Notes under the pieces: generated by a model | Seen by the model: the letters and a program-made list of their open reading frames with translations, nothing else | Database searches by the model: none | What the model was told of the DNA's origin: nothing | Program-made: the position numbers and the translations under genes | Part shown: positions 23,892 through 33,863 of the stretch, piece by piece | Position numbering within the stretch: the stretch's first letter is position 1 | How the letters are laid out: the number at the start of each line of letters is the position of its first letter | From: Triangularia verruculosa | Lineage: Eukaryota > Ascomycota > Sordariomycetes > Sordariales > Podosporaceae | Length of the DNA stretch: 64,000 bases | Assembly (NCBI GenBank): GCA_033296885.1 | Contig: MU863892.1 | Coordinates: forward strand, 124,001-188,000 | Reading direction: 5' to 3'

Positions 23892-24574
23892 TGACGAAAA
23901 ATATCTTGGATGGAGTTTTGGATTTGATTTTTCTGGGGATGATACCAGGGAGAGGCGTTATGATTTGGCTTCTTTGCATGACATGAGACATGAGACATGA
24001 CCAGTATATAGAATGAACACAAAGATCCCAGGAACAGGTTGGGAACGTTGTAAGTATTGCTCTGTACGACAGATATCTCTACACATTACTAGAACATACC
24101 TTATACAAAAAAGCTTTTACTATGGATTTCCGTTGACGCACATAGCTTTGTCTAGCCTGTATGATGATGACAATGTGCGGCTTTTGATAGGGGTCCCCTC
24201 TGTCAACCATCAACCCCAACCCCTGAGCCCCTGACAACGGCTTTGTGGGGGCGGGGCAGTAAGCTTTGTCAGCCACCAGCTTTCCATCCCGATAAGATAA
24301 CGATAACGATTTTCTGGGGAAAGCTGTCCGCGCGCGCCAATGCCACGGTTCACTTTCGAGGCCAAGTCGCTCAATTGGCACAGTGTCCTTTCGAGCCAGA
24401 GGAAACATCAACCAAACCACCACCACCACCACCACCACCACCACCACCAAAGACGCGATAATTTATTTTCGCGTGCCAGATCTGCTCCGCTCAGACACCA
24501 ACCCAAATCAACCACCGGAATCCCCCACCCAAACGAATTCATCTCCCCAGGCATATACACAATAAGCAGCCAAA
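23892..24574. other. Intergenic 0.7 kb before sec72
   Basis: Tandem-orientation spacer. It ends in a leader region with a CAC trinucleotide run (24418-24449) about 130 bp before the sec72 ATG. Nothing else noted. Confidence 0.6.
24418..24449. repeat. (CAC)n microsatellite
   Basis: About ten perfect CAC copies, in the probable promoter or 5' leader of sec72. Confidence 0.9.
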
Positions 24575-25198
24575 ATGTCCGACCAAGACCACTTCACCCT
24601 CATCCCCCTCGCCATCGACCCCGAATCCACCGCCATCTGCCCCGCCCACCCCTCCCACGTCTCCCGCGCCCTCCAAGCCGAACTCGAAGCCCTAAACAAC
24701 CTCCACACAGCCCTCAAAGCCCTCGACGCTCCCCTCCCCGTGCCCCCTCCCCCCATGCCCGTCAACCCAAAACGCTCCGGCCAAATCACCAAGGCCCGCG
24801 AGGCCGGCAACGGGGAATACCGCAAGCAAAAGTACGACGGCGCCATCAAGCTCTACAACCTCGGCCTCAGCCTCGCCCTCGCCCGCCCGCCCTGGGAGCC
24901 CTCCCAGCTCGTCAGAGAGGAGGTCCACGCGCTGTACAGTAACAGAGCGCAGGCGCACATGCAGATGGGGAACTGGCCCGACGCGGCGGTCGACGCCGAG
25001 GCCAGCGTGGCGGCCAAGAGCCAGGGGAACGCAAAGGCGTGGTTCAGGAGGGGGAAGTGCCTGCTCGAGATGGGGAGGCTGCAGGAGGCGAAGGGCGCGG
25101 TGGCCAAGGCGCTGGAGTTTGAGGGGGAGGAGAAGGAGCTGGCCGAGTTGCTCAGGGAGATCGACGCCAGGATTGCGAAGGAGGGGGCTTCTGCTTGA
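24575..25198 (+). CDS. sec72: SEC72-like ER translocation subunit (TPR protein)
   Basis: Predicted Sec72, the cytosolic TPR subunit of the Sec62/Sec63 complex. That complex helps post-translational import into the ER and binds Hsp70 tails. Single exon, 207 aa. The N-terminal 65 residues carry the CPAHPSHVSRAL segment and a Pro-rich linker (PVPPPPMPVNP). TPR repeats then follow at about 70-105 (EAGNGEYRKQKYDGAIKLY), 112-145 (ALYSNRAQAHMQMGNW) and 148-180 (AKAWFRRGKCLLEMGRL). There is no membrane segment, as expected. Very strong third-position C/G bias suggests high expression. Confidence 0.87.
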   Translation: MSDQDHFTLIPLAIDPESTAICPAHPSHVSRALQAELEALNNLHTALKALDAPLPVPPPPMPVNPKRSGQITKAREAGNGEYRKQKYDGAIKLYNLGLSLALARPPWEPSQLVREEVHALYSNRAQAHMQMGNWPDAAVDAEASVAAKSQGNAKAWFRRGKCLLEMGRLQEAKGAVAKALEFEGEEKELAELLREIDARIAKEGASA

Positions 25199-26245
25199 AG
25201 GGGGCCTTCTACTTGAATGGGGGGGCAAAAGGGTTGTGATGATATATATAAAAGGCATGGTTTTTGCTCCGGTTCATGAGCGCTAGTGAGTGGGAGAGCT
25301 TTTTTCCTCGCGGTGTTGAGAGATGTGGCCGGTTATATAGACGGCGGCAGGAGCGACATAGGGTCGTTTCAACGCCTGCCAATCTCATGCAGCGTAAGAG
25401 TTGGGTGCATGCGTTTTCTTTTTTTACTTCATTGGTTGTCTTTCTGTAGTACTGCGGGAGTTCGTCAAGGCGTCGAGGACACATGTCATGATTCCGGTCT
25501 GAATGGAGTGAGATGAACGAGGGCGAGATAATACCAATCAGAGTATCTTTTTTTTGGATTTCACATGAATCTGAGACCGCAAATAACAGTGACAATTTAC
25601 ATTACGCCTGGCTTATAAGTCCTGATCCGTTCCCCATTCCAAGAGCAAACTACTTCCCTTCCAACTTCCAGCAAGTGGCGAGCTCCTAAAACGATGCAAT
25701 GCACCCCCAGCCCAGCACTTCCCCCGCTGCCGTACAATGCTCACATCGCCTCCCAATTCTTGCCCCCGTATATCTATTGTTACCAGAAACCCTTCTTTCG
25801 ATCCTGAACCAGAATCCCTTTCCTGACAGTGATACAGAAAACCGAGAACACGGACAAAAATAAAATAACAATGAAAATTTCCCAAGCTATCCCCCCGAAC
25901 GCGCGCTGATGACCGAAATAACCCTTTTTCTTTCTTGCTTTGTGACTCCAGTTGACGGTCTCGAGAAGGAACTACCAAGATGATCGGGCTGTTGAGGCTG
26001 GTTCCTGCATCAAATTTGGCCGAGAGAAATACAGTTGTGGATCGGGCGCTGCAATGAAATCGTGGATTGCTCCACGACAAACCGAACAATAGTCCCACAT
26101 AGAGCACCTGAATGCCCGATGCTCTATTGCGTCCATCATTCGCCCCCTTGGCCTTCTCTTTTCACTTTCTCTCTTCCCCATCTCAACACCCCAGTTGATT
26201 GTTGGTTTTTTTTTTCGCGCCAGGTCGTCTCGCTTCTTCTTCATT
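25199..26245. other. Convergent intergenic region 1.0 kb
   Basis: Between the 3' ends of sec72 (+) and the small gene (-). No gene seen. Confidence 0.6.
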
Positions 26246-26701
26246 TCAAGCCTTCTCCTTCTCGGTAACCACAACGGATGGCTTCCTTGGGCGCATCACC
26301 GCATCCTGGCTAGACATTCTCCTGTCGAGGGCGCGCTCGAGCTTGGCGCCCAGGGCGAGTTTCTGGAGGTTGGTGGTCTTTTCCTCGTTGAGGAAGACGC
26401 GCTGGTCGGTAAGGCGGGGGTTCTTGAGGCGCTCGAGGCCGTCGACGATGGGACGGATCTCGGCCGTGATGCTGTCGCTGCTGACGGCGGTGGGGGCGTC
26501 CGAGGGGGTCATGCTGTAGGTGCTGTGGCGCTTCTCCTGAATTAAGGGGGAATGAGAATGTTTGTTAGTGAATTTGTGAAAAATAAAAAAAGGGAGAAGA
26601 GAAGAAGGTTTGCTGGGGGGGTGGGCGGATGATGCAAGAGGCAACATAAGGGTACATACCGATGGAGCCATGATGGGGCGGGTAGCCGAGTCGAGGGACA
26701 T
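26246..26701 (-). CDS. Small conserved fungal protein, 110 aa
   Basis: Exons are 26660-26701 and 26246-26536. The 123-bp intron at 26537-26659 has donor GTATGT and acceptor TTCAG. The joined start is MSLDSATRPIMAPSEKRHS. I cannot name a domain. The central 60 residues look structured, with a predicted helix around RPIVDGLERLKNP, then DQRVFLNEEKTTN, then a helix ERALDRRMSSQDAVMR. The N-terminus is Ser/Thr-rich, suggesting phosphorylation. There is no signal peptide or membrane helix. The strong bias in the second exon and clean splice sites support a real gene. A further upstream exon cannot be excluded. Confidence 0.65.
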   Translation of the reverse strand: MSLDSATRPIMAPSVCTLMLPLASSAHPPSKPSSLLPFFIFHKFTNKHSHSPLIQEKRHSTYSMTPSDAPTAVSSDSITAEIRPIVDGLERLKNPRLTDQRVFLNEEKTTNLQKLALGAKLERALDRRMSSQDAVMRPRKPSVVVTEKEKA

Positions 26702-28833
26702 GCTGTGGGTTGGCGATAAGGCGAAAAATAGGGACGCCGGGGGGTGATTGTTTTTTTCTCTCTTCCTGCTGGAGCCCTGTCGCAACGTGAAACGCCAACA
26801 AAGACGAAAAAGGACAAAGAGCGGTGGTCAGAAATGCCGATCGGTATTTCAGTGGCGGCGTGTTGCAACAGTAGAAAACCAAGGTTCGGTCGGTCGGGCG
26901 GGCACTAAGGATGAGGTTCAGTCGATGGTGCAGAGTCAAGTGTTTCTGCCTTGGGATGATGGGTTGGGGAGAACAGAGCAGAGACAGAAGATTGGGCTGT
27001 GTGTTGGCTTACAGATGACGGACGGGAGCACTAAAGGAGGAAACAGCCCAGAGATCATGGAAAGGGGATTATAATTGGGTGAATATGGGGGGAAGTGAAT
27101 GGTGAAACGGGAGGGGCCGGCTCTGCTTGGCTTGCACTTCTGCAGTGCCGGGTTACCATGTGGCTCGTAGTGCATCCCTCCAACCATCACCCTGGGCTTC
27201 ACGGGGGTGGCTGTGGGCCAGGGGCGATCCTCACTTCCACCTTTTTTTCCATGTTCCAGTTCCGGCCAGCTGCGATGTCATGGCAAAGCTTCGCAGCTTC
27301 CCGTCATCTCAACCACAGCACCCGTTCAAAGCCACGTGCTTTTAGCTCTTTGAGATGGCGGACAGGCGTAATTAACCCTAGACAACCTGTTTGCTGGGTC
27401 CAGGCGGCCGAAGTTGCCCGTCCCGTCTTCCGAACAAAGACATCACACGTGCAAAGCATGATGGCCCCAGTGGCGTCTGTATTTCGTACAGACCGGAGGT
27501 CCAGGCCCTTTTTGTGATGGGAACCCTTGCGAAACCAATCTGGCGGGCAGTTTCCAGTGTGTGAAATACACGGTTATCCGATTTGATATCAGGCAGGTGA
27601 CTCCTTACACGGCCTTAGGTCAAAGCACAGCTGACAGTTTGATCTGACATCGCATGTGCATGCGTCCGAACAAAGGCCAGAGATAACGGCTCGCCGATTG
27701 TGTTGCCGTCATCGGCTGCAGTCAAGCGATGGCTGGCACGTGGCATCGAGTGCCGCCCGCTGGTACGCCGTCACACAGACAAAGAGTCAACCTTCCGCCG
27801 AGACCAACGGCAGCCTGAGAATGCAACCTCACAGACAAATGGCATCTAGAGATATCCAAGAGTCTGTCTGATTGGCTATTGAGTGGGTGTCGACAGTAGG
27901 GGCCAAGGAAGAGACTTTGTCACATGACGAGATTGGTCGATCGGCCATGCTCAACGTCCTTGGTTCCCTGGATCCGGCGTGGTCAACAAAGTAAATGCAA
28001 AAAACTTCCTCAATCACTGACGGTAATGCCGTGTAACAGAATCATCCCCGGTTGTACAGATAATTACAGATCGGCTGTCGAGGGATGCGGTGATAGACGG
28101 GTTGTTTTGTGATGGCCTGAGGGTGGATTGTTGACGAGCTGTGACACCGGCTCTCGACATGGCAGTCCTCAGCAGTGGCGCCATATTTTAAGACAGCTTC
28201 ATTCGACCTCGAGGGCGTTGGTCCCAATCGAATGATGGGCTGGCTTGCTGCAGCTGGCCGAACCGAGATCGAGACCCTTTTTTAGACCAACCGACCACAC
28301 CCACCATAACGTCGCTATTATAATCCGCTCATGTCCCCATGGCACCATGACGGGACTACTTGCTCGCTCAGCACCGATCTCTTCGGCCATGTCGATTTGC
28401 AACCTCAAAAGCAATGTGCCACAGGTTCCTCCATGCAGGGATGCCTGACCCGAGACAGGCTTGATTTGATGTTTGTTGTTGATTTATGGGTGTTGACCGT
28501 TATATTTCCAGTTGCACACGAAGAAGCACAGCATGCCGAAAAGCGTCGGCTCTATAGTATGCCTTATATACCATCCAACATCGCCGGACCTCTTTCCCTT
28601 CATTGCCCACCAATCGGCGCTGCCTTCACCAACACCTCAGTCAAGCCGCTCCTTCTACGTTGGTATAAGATTCATGCCGAGTGCCCCAGCACGAGCTCTT
28701 TCCATTCTTTCCTACCCGAGGCAACCTTTCTGACGCACTGACAGTCCGACATCACTTTTCAAAGAGGACCGGATTTTAAAGGCTTCGAGTCGTCATCTGT
28801 TCATTATACACACAGACACACACAGACACACAG

Positions 28834-28865
<32 letters not shown>

Positions 28866-29176
28866 TTATATAATCAGCCTCTCAACATCGAGTCGGCCTC
28901 ACGCAAAAGCCAGCGAGTCATTTGTTCCAAACTTCAAAATCAACAAGCCAAAAACTAACACACAAATCCCGCCACGTTTCTGTGCAGGTAAGCCGCTGGA
29001 CCTATTTTTTCCACTCCCTGTTCCGTCCACCAGTCATCCCAAGGGTATGTGCCATAAAAATGCTCTAAAAAACACCGCCCTACTCGCTCTGACCCATCAA
29101 GGGCCTCGAGTTGCTATGGTACAGGGATTCAACACACTCGCTCCTATCCAAGCTCAGTGGCTTCGAAGAAACTCAG
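26702..29176. other. Gene-free 2.5 kb
   Basis: Upstream of the small gene, downstream of the first cysteine-rich gene. A CA/TA microsatellite lies at 28808-28872. No open frame here has conserved features. Confidence 0.55.
28808..28872. repeat. CA-rich microsatellite running into AT repeat
   Basis: Imperfect (CA)n with repeated CAGA interruptions, then about ten perfect CA copies, then a short TATA-rich tail. Confidence 0.9.
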
Positions 29177-29796
29177 CTATTTCTTCTTGTGGCCTGACGA
29201 AGACTTCCCCTCTTTTCGAGACGACCCTCTCGAGTCTTTGCTGCTGTAGTCCAGCGTAATGTTGTACGACGCCATGGGATCAGCTGCCGAAGAAGATCCG
29301 GCATCTCCCTGTCCCCGGTGGCGGTTTCTTCGAGAATCTTTGCTTCTCTTCCCGTCTTTGCGGCTATGCTCACCATAGTTGCTTGATGCTGGAGGCGTGT
29401 CAGAAGCCGCCTGGCAAGAATTTGAGAGGTCAGCAAGAGGAGTTAGGACGTACGGTCTTTGGCACAATTCCGACAACACCCGTGGTCACAGGTCTCGATC
29501 CACTCCCACTCGTTGGTGATGGTGTTCTTTTCCCATTTGGGATTGGGAGACATGTTCGTGCACCACCCGCTCGTGTTACGCCCTCCACAGTGGCAACACG
29601 TCCACCCAGTGCCACCACTGCGGTAGTCGCAGTTGATCAGCACACAAGCAGCATTGGATGGCTGTGGAGCAGCGAAGGTGACATTGGAACACGCCGTCTC
29701 GTACCCCGTCTCAAGGTCGATCAGGGCTGACGGGCAGTAATGCCAAGTCATGGATTGGTGGCCACAGCCGTGGATGTGCGGATGTCCGTGACACAT
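29177..29796 (-). CDS. Cysteine-rich protein A of a local four-gene family
   Basis: Exons are 29454-29796 and 29177-29388 (184 aa). The intron at 29389-29453 has donor GTACGT, a CTGAC branch and acceptor CTCCAG. Not recognised as a named family. The protein opens M-C2-x8-C11-G-H13-x6-Y-C21-P-x-A. A middle part follows with C-x3-I-N-C, then GWTCCHCGG, then GWC, closed by ETCDHGCCRNC, i.e. C-x-H-x2-C-x2-C. Roughly sixteen Cys and several His in the first 115 residues suggest bound zinc. There is no signal peptide, so disulfide secretion is unlikely. The last 70 residues, mostly from exon 2, are a basic Ser/Lys/Arg tail ending SSSGHKKK. Three more genes with the same layout follow at 31.5, 33.4 and 37.9 kb. 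Role unknown; protein or nucleic-acid binding is a guess. Confidence 0.72.
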
Positions 29797-31475
29797 GATG
29801 AGATATCGGGCGTGGGGGACACGAGATCTGTTTTCTGAAATCCAAATAAGGGAGTGTCGTGAGGGAGGAGGGGTCTGAAGGTGTGTCTTTGGCTGAGCCG
29901 TTGTACCCGTGTCTGGAGGGAAACTGTGCCAAGGCTAACAGTCCGTCACTTAGGATACAAGTCTTCAGCGTGTGCTATACATTCATGAAGAAAGGATGTC
30001 GGTATCCGTCATCTTTATACCTTGCCATTCTCCCCCGACGAATTTCGGGTTCTATGGCTATCACATTTTATGATCTACTCAGCCAAAAGATTCTGCACCT
30101 CAGGCACACCCTCACGATCTGTCTTTCCAAGCCATGCCGCTTTTTGTGATGCCACGATCGCGAAGCTGTGAGGATGACGGCCTTCCTTGTTTCTGGAAAA
30201 AAAGAAAAGAACGCTTCATGGTGTCCAGCTGCCTTGTCCAAGCACAGCAAAGGTTGCAACAGCCCGGTCTCGATACGAAGTAACTCACAGGGAGCCTGAC
30301 AATCATTCGTCTAGCTTTTAGAATTCACACTCGGAACAAGCCCCGGTATTGCAGGCTTGGCCTTGCGTTGTCCTCGCACTCGACAACCAATCACAACAAA
30401 ATACCCCACGTTACACAGCCCTGCACCGATCCGGACCCAGCATCTAGGTTCTTGGATCGTACCTTTTTAGTCGGATTGTTAGCCACCAGTTTGCCCTGGA
30501 CCCCGGAAAAAGCTCGTCATTTCGATCCCTTCGAAACCCAGGCAAATTATCATGTTCGCATTATCATGGCCATCGGAAATTCATAGGTGTTTAGACTGGC
30601 TTGTCGATCTCACCATCCACCATGCGGCCCCAGAGCTAGATCTTGCGCCCCCATCCATGCACATACTCGCATATCGTATGGGTTGCATCAGGTTGACCAT
30701 CACACCTGTTTCGGGTCTATTCACTAGGTTGGTTCATCGGTCAGCCTGTCAGATGGTGTTATTGGAAGCCTAGCGCGGGCGTCATCACACTCGGCCAGCC
30801 ATGTGTCGTACAGGTAGATTTCATGCCTCCGTCGTGCATCTTTCACGCGCATCAAGCCCCGCAGATCGACAAGACATGCCTATAATGGACAGATGGTGAG
30901 ACGAGACTATCGTTTCTTTGCATTGGATGCTAGATCTCATGTCAACGCTACGTTGATCACAGATCTGGGCCAGAGAGGAAAAATTGTCCGGGTGACGAGA
31001 TTCACAACGCCACGACCACGCAACATGTCTTAAACTTCAGCAAGATTCACGGCTACCCGCAAGTGTGGGGTGCTTTATCAAGATCTAGAGGCCCGCAAGG
31101 CTTGGAAAGGGTCGTGTCAAGTCTAAGCCGACATATTCAGGACAGAGACCTGTCAAATCGTTGACTAAACTGTGATTCAATCGGCCACTACCAGTAACTA
31201 GTTACAACCCCAGGATGCTCCACGGCCCTCTCTTGTTCGCGACGTTGATCCTGTATCAATCCTTGTCTCCGAGCACAGCGGCTGAGCTCGAGGTACTTGT
31301 AACGAGAGACATGGGGTCTTTGTGGCTCGGGATGCTCCATGTGAGCCTGGTCGAGGAACAAGTGGGCTCTGCCGTCCCTGGGTATGCAAGAATCGTACCA
31401 TTTCCTCCCAATCTAAAGAATCCCTAGACGGGAGAAAAGCCTCGCCGGTTTCTTGATGCAGACACCCTGCCAGTC
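29797..31475. other. Spacer between cysteine-rich genes A and B
   Basis: 1.7 kb. No conserved open frame and no repeat noted. It should hold the promoter of gene A. Confidence 0.55.
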
Positions 31476-31998
31476 CTACACACGGCCTCCTATGCTAGCC
31501 GGCTCACACTCGTTACAGCACAAGTGTTCACACTGTAGCGAATTCCCATCGACAAGCATCACGCACCCACAACGCCCGGTCATGTTGCCTCTTTTCCCGC
31601 ACCAACAGCAGTTCCAACAGCGACCTTTCATCTCGAATGGACAATCTGACAGCGGACAGTTAGGTGATAGTGGGGACGATGAGAAGATGGTGGGATCTTC
31701 TGCGAAAGAAGGCGGCATCGGATATGGCAATGACTGGACCGTCAAATTCCCGCAGGGTCGTTTGTACGACAAGTCTTTCGGCGAACCCCGAGCCTTGGTT
31801 TCTCCTATCAGGCTTGGAGGCTGTGGAAGACGGCTTGGTCTTGTGTTTCGGCTTTCTGGATGACGAGGGCGATCGGGCCGCAGAGCTACCCTTTGTCTCA
31901 CGCCCATCGGCCCTATTCTCGAGGGTTGCGTTGGCACAATAGACTGTCTGCGTCCTGATGTGCTCACATGGCAAGGCGTAAGCGACCTGATGACACAT
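31476..31998 (-). CDS. Cysteine-rich protein B of the local family (splice uncertain)
   Basis: Both halves of the family pattern are present but in different frames. The N-terminal half reads MCHQVAYALPCEHIRTQ then VYCANA from 31998. The C-terminal half reads KRPCGNLTV, NCPLSDCPF, CWNCCWCGKRGN, GRCGC, then LQCEHLCCNEC, ending at 31476. A possible intron at 31805-31901 (donor GTGAGA, acceptor GATAG) joins them into 141 aa. It lacks a good branch point, so a frameshifted or decaying copy is also possible. An in-frame upstream Met (giving MSSPPRRYLSRFDD) could extend the start, but MC matches the other family members. No signal peptide. Function unknown. Confidence 0.5.
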
Positions 31999-33443
31999 TG
32001 TGCAGCTGTGGATCCTTGCGTCGTCGAATCTGGAGAGATATCTGCGCGGGGGGCTGGACATGGACGATTTTGATTTCCGCTTGATGCCTAGGGCATTAGT
32101 GACATATCCGATGCCACGGGAAGGTATCCTAGGGGACAGAAATAGTGCCTCCAGGAAGTCAATGTTTCTTACCAGGATGGTTGCTTTGATCGTCAGATCG
32201 GGAGACACCAGCCGGCTGTCGCGGTCTGTTCATCGTTCTTTCTGCCTTTGGGACAGTAGCTTCATGGAGCTTCTTTATATCAAACTCTCGCAGGCTTTGT
32301 TTATCATCTGTGTGTTTTCTCCCGAATCTGCATCAGTTGGGTTGCATTCCGATGGAGAAATCAAAAGGGGTTTCTCTGTCTGTGCGCAAGGGTAGTGAAC
32401 CTGAGGTTGGAGTTGAACATCAAGGGAGATCACCAAAAATGCCGGCTGCCTGCGAATACTAATCATTGACTATTATCACCCAATATTCAAGCAAGGTGTC
32501 AATACTTGTGGTCATTTCGAATGGGGGCGGCCCGTCTCACGGGTTGCCTTCTTCCGTGCCATGGCTGCAGAAACCGGGAATCCGTATCTGGTTACTGCAT
32601 CAAACTATAGGATTGAGTCAACCAGTTGCGTCGACAGATCTGGCCAAGCATCGTCGCCTGCCTCGATCTTCCTCTTTTCGATCAAATCAAATCGCTTCAC
32701 TATCAGCTCCGGTAAGCAGCGCGAGCGATAACAGCGGCAGGATCTGTGCAACACCCAAAGCCTCAAAGTTTGATCTCATTCACGAACTGGAGCCCTCCTC
32801 ATGGGGAAAATCAACCCGCTATTGTTACACGAAGAAAATTGAAGATACGCATATCCTGCCAAAGGAAAAGTTCCTCACATCGGTCGCCGGTCTCAAGATG
32901 TGGGTGGCATTGGCCCCCCGAGCCTATCAACATTCGACAGTACCGAGATGGGTTTCAGATGCCAAGTTGCCTACCAGCCTACCGGCCAGCCAGTCATACA
33001 AGATCCATCCAAAGAAAAGAAAAACTCATGACGAAGTCCAACGTCCGATAATCATGTTCAGTAATCTTCAGCACCGCGACTTGACTATCCGCATCCGTAT
33101 CCCCACGCCTTCACCGATCGTTCGAAACACGAGGCGGTCTCAAGAAAACAAGAGATGGGGGGGGGGGGGCGGAAAGGAAAAGACAAGCGTCGGTGGTGAC
33201 ACCACAAGTCGGCCCGGGTTGAACCTCTCTGGTTGCTCATAGAGACCCATATGCGGCTCTCCTCCTGGTACCGGTCATAGAATCTGGAGTGATGAAAGTT
33301 GACTCTGGATCTCTCGACCTCGCTCTCCTCTCAAATGTTCATTTCCAACAACTACTGCCCAGACCTTTCTGCTTTTTTTTTCTTCATAACATCATGATAA
33401 CATATCAGTTCCGTCCTGCTGCATCTGATCAACACTCTGGTCC
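31999..33443. other. Spacer between cysteine-rich genes B and C
   Basis: 1.4 kb, including a run of 13 G at 33157-33169. A 258-codon plus-strand open frame at 32466-33242 has no conserved features and was not accepted as a gene. Confidence 0.5.
33157..33169. repeat. Poly-G tract (13)
   Basis: Thirteen consecutive G on the plus strand. Its length may be unreliable in the assembly. Confidence 0.85.
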
Positions 33444-33863
33444 CTATTTTGCACCTTTGCGCTTGGAGCTAGACAATGACGATGATGAAGACTTGGTATC
33501 GGCCTTGCAACCAGTGCAGCAGACGTGGTAGCAAAAGGTGTCCGGGCTGCTGCGCATGCGGTGGCGACACCAGCGGTATTCATTGCCGCGGCCATTGCAC
33601 TGGCAACATAGCCAACGGCCGTTGAGTTGCTCGAGGCGGCAGACACCCGAGGTGCAGTCGACCGAGACGAGACATCCGCCGGAGGCGCAGGGGTCGTTGT
33701 AGTCGACGCTCTGGGTGTTGTCAAAATGCGGGCTGTCGCATGGCTGCTGAGCACCCGCGCTGTCGATGGTGGAGTTGGGGCAGAAGATGTAATGAACCAC
33801 CACGTCGACGTTGCGGGTGCAAGGTGGCATGTGGTGGTGGTGGAGATAGAAGTAAGTGCACAT
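33444..33863 (-). CDS. Cysteine-rich protein C of the local family
   Basis: Single exon, 139 aa. It is the most diverged family member at the N-terminus: M-C2, then a His/Pro stretch, C15, and a Y-x2-C28-P. The second half keeps the pattern clearly, with DCTSGVC, GRWLCCQCNGRGNEYRWC, then TFCYHVCCTGC (C-x-H-x2-C-x2-C). It ends, like protein A, in a short Ser-rich basic tail (SSSSSLSSSKRKGAK). No intron, no signal peptide, no named domain. It lies next to B on the same strand and is divergent from D across 4 kb. Function unknown. Confidence 0.68.
   Translation of the reverse strand: MCTYFYLHHHHMPPCTRNVDVVVHYIFCPNSTIDSAGAQQPCDSPHFDNTQSVDYNDPCASGGCLVSVDCTSGVCRLEQLNGRWLCCQCNGRGNEYRWCRHRMRSSPDTFCYHVCCTGCKADTKSSSSSLSSSKRKGAK

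Noticed and set aside
32466..33242. 258-codon plus-strand frame between cysteine-rich genes B and C
   Set aside because: Sequence has no recognisable features and runs through the 13-G tract, giving a poly-Gly stretch; likely chance.
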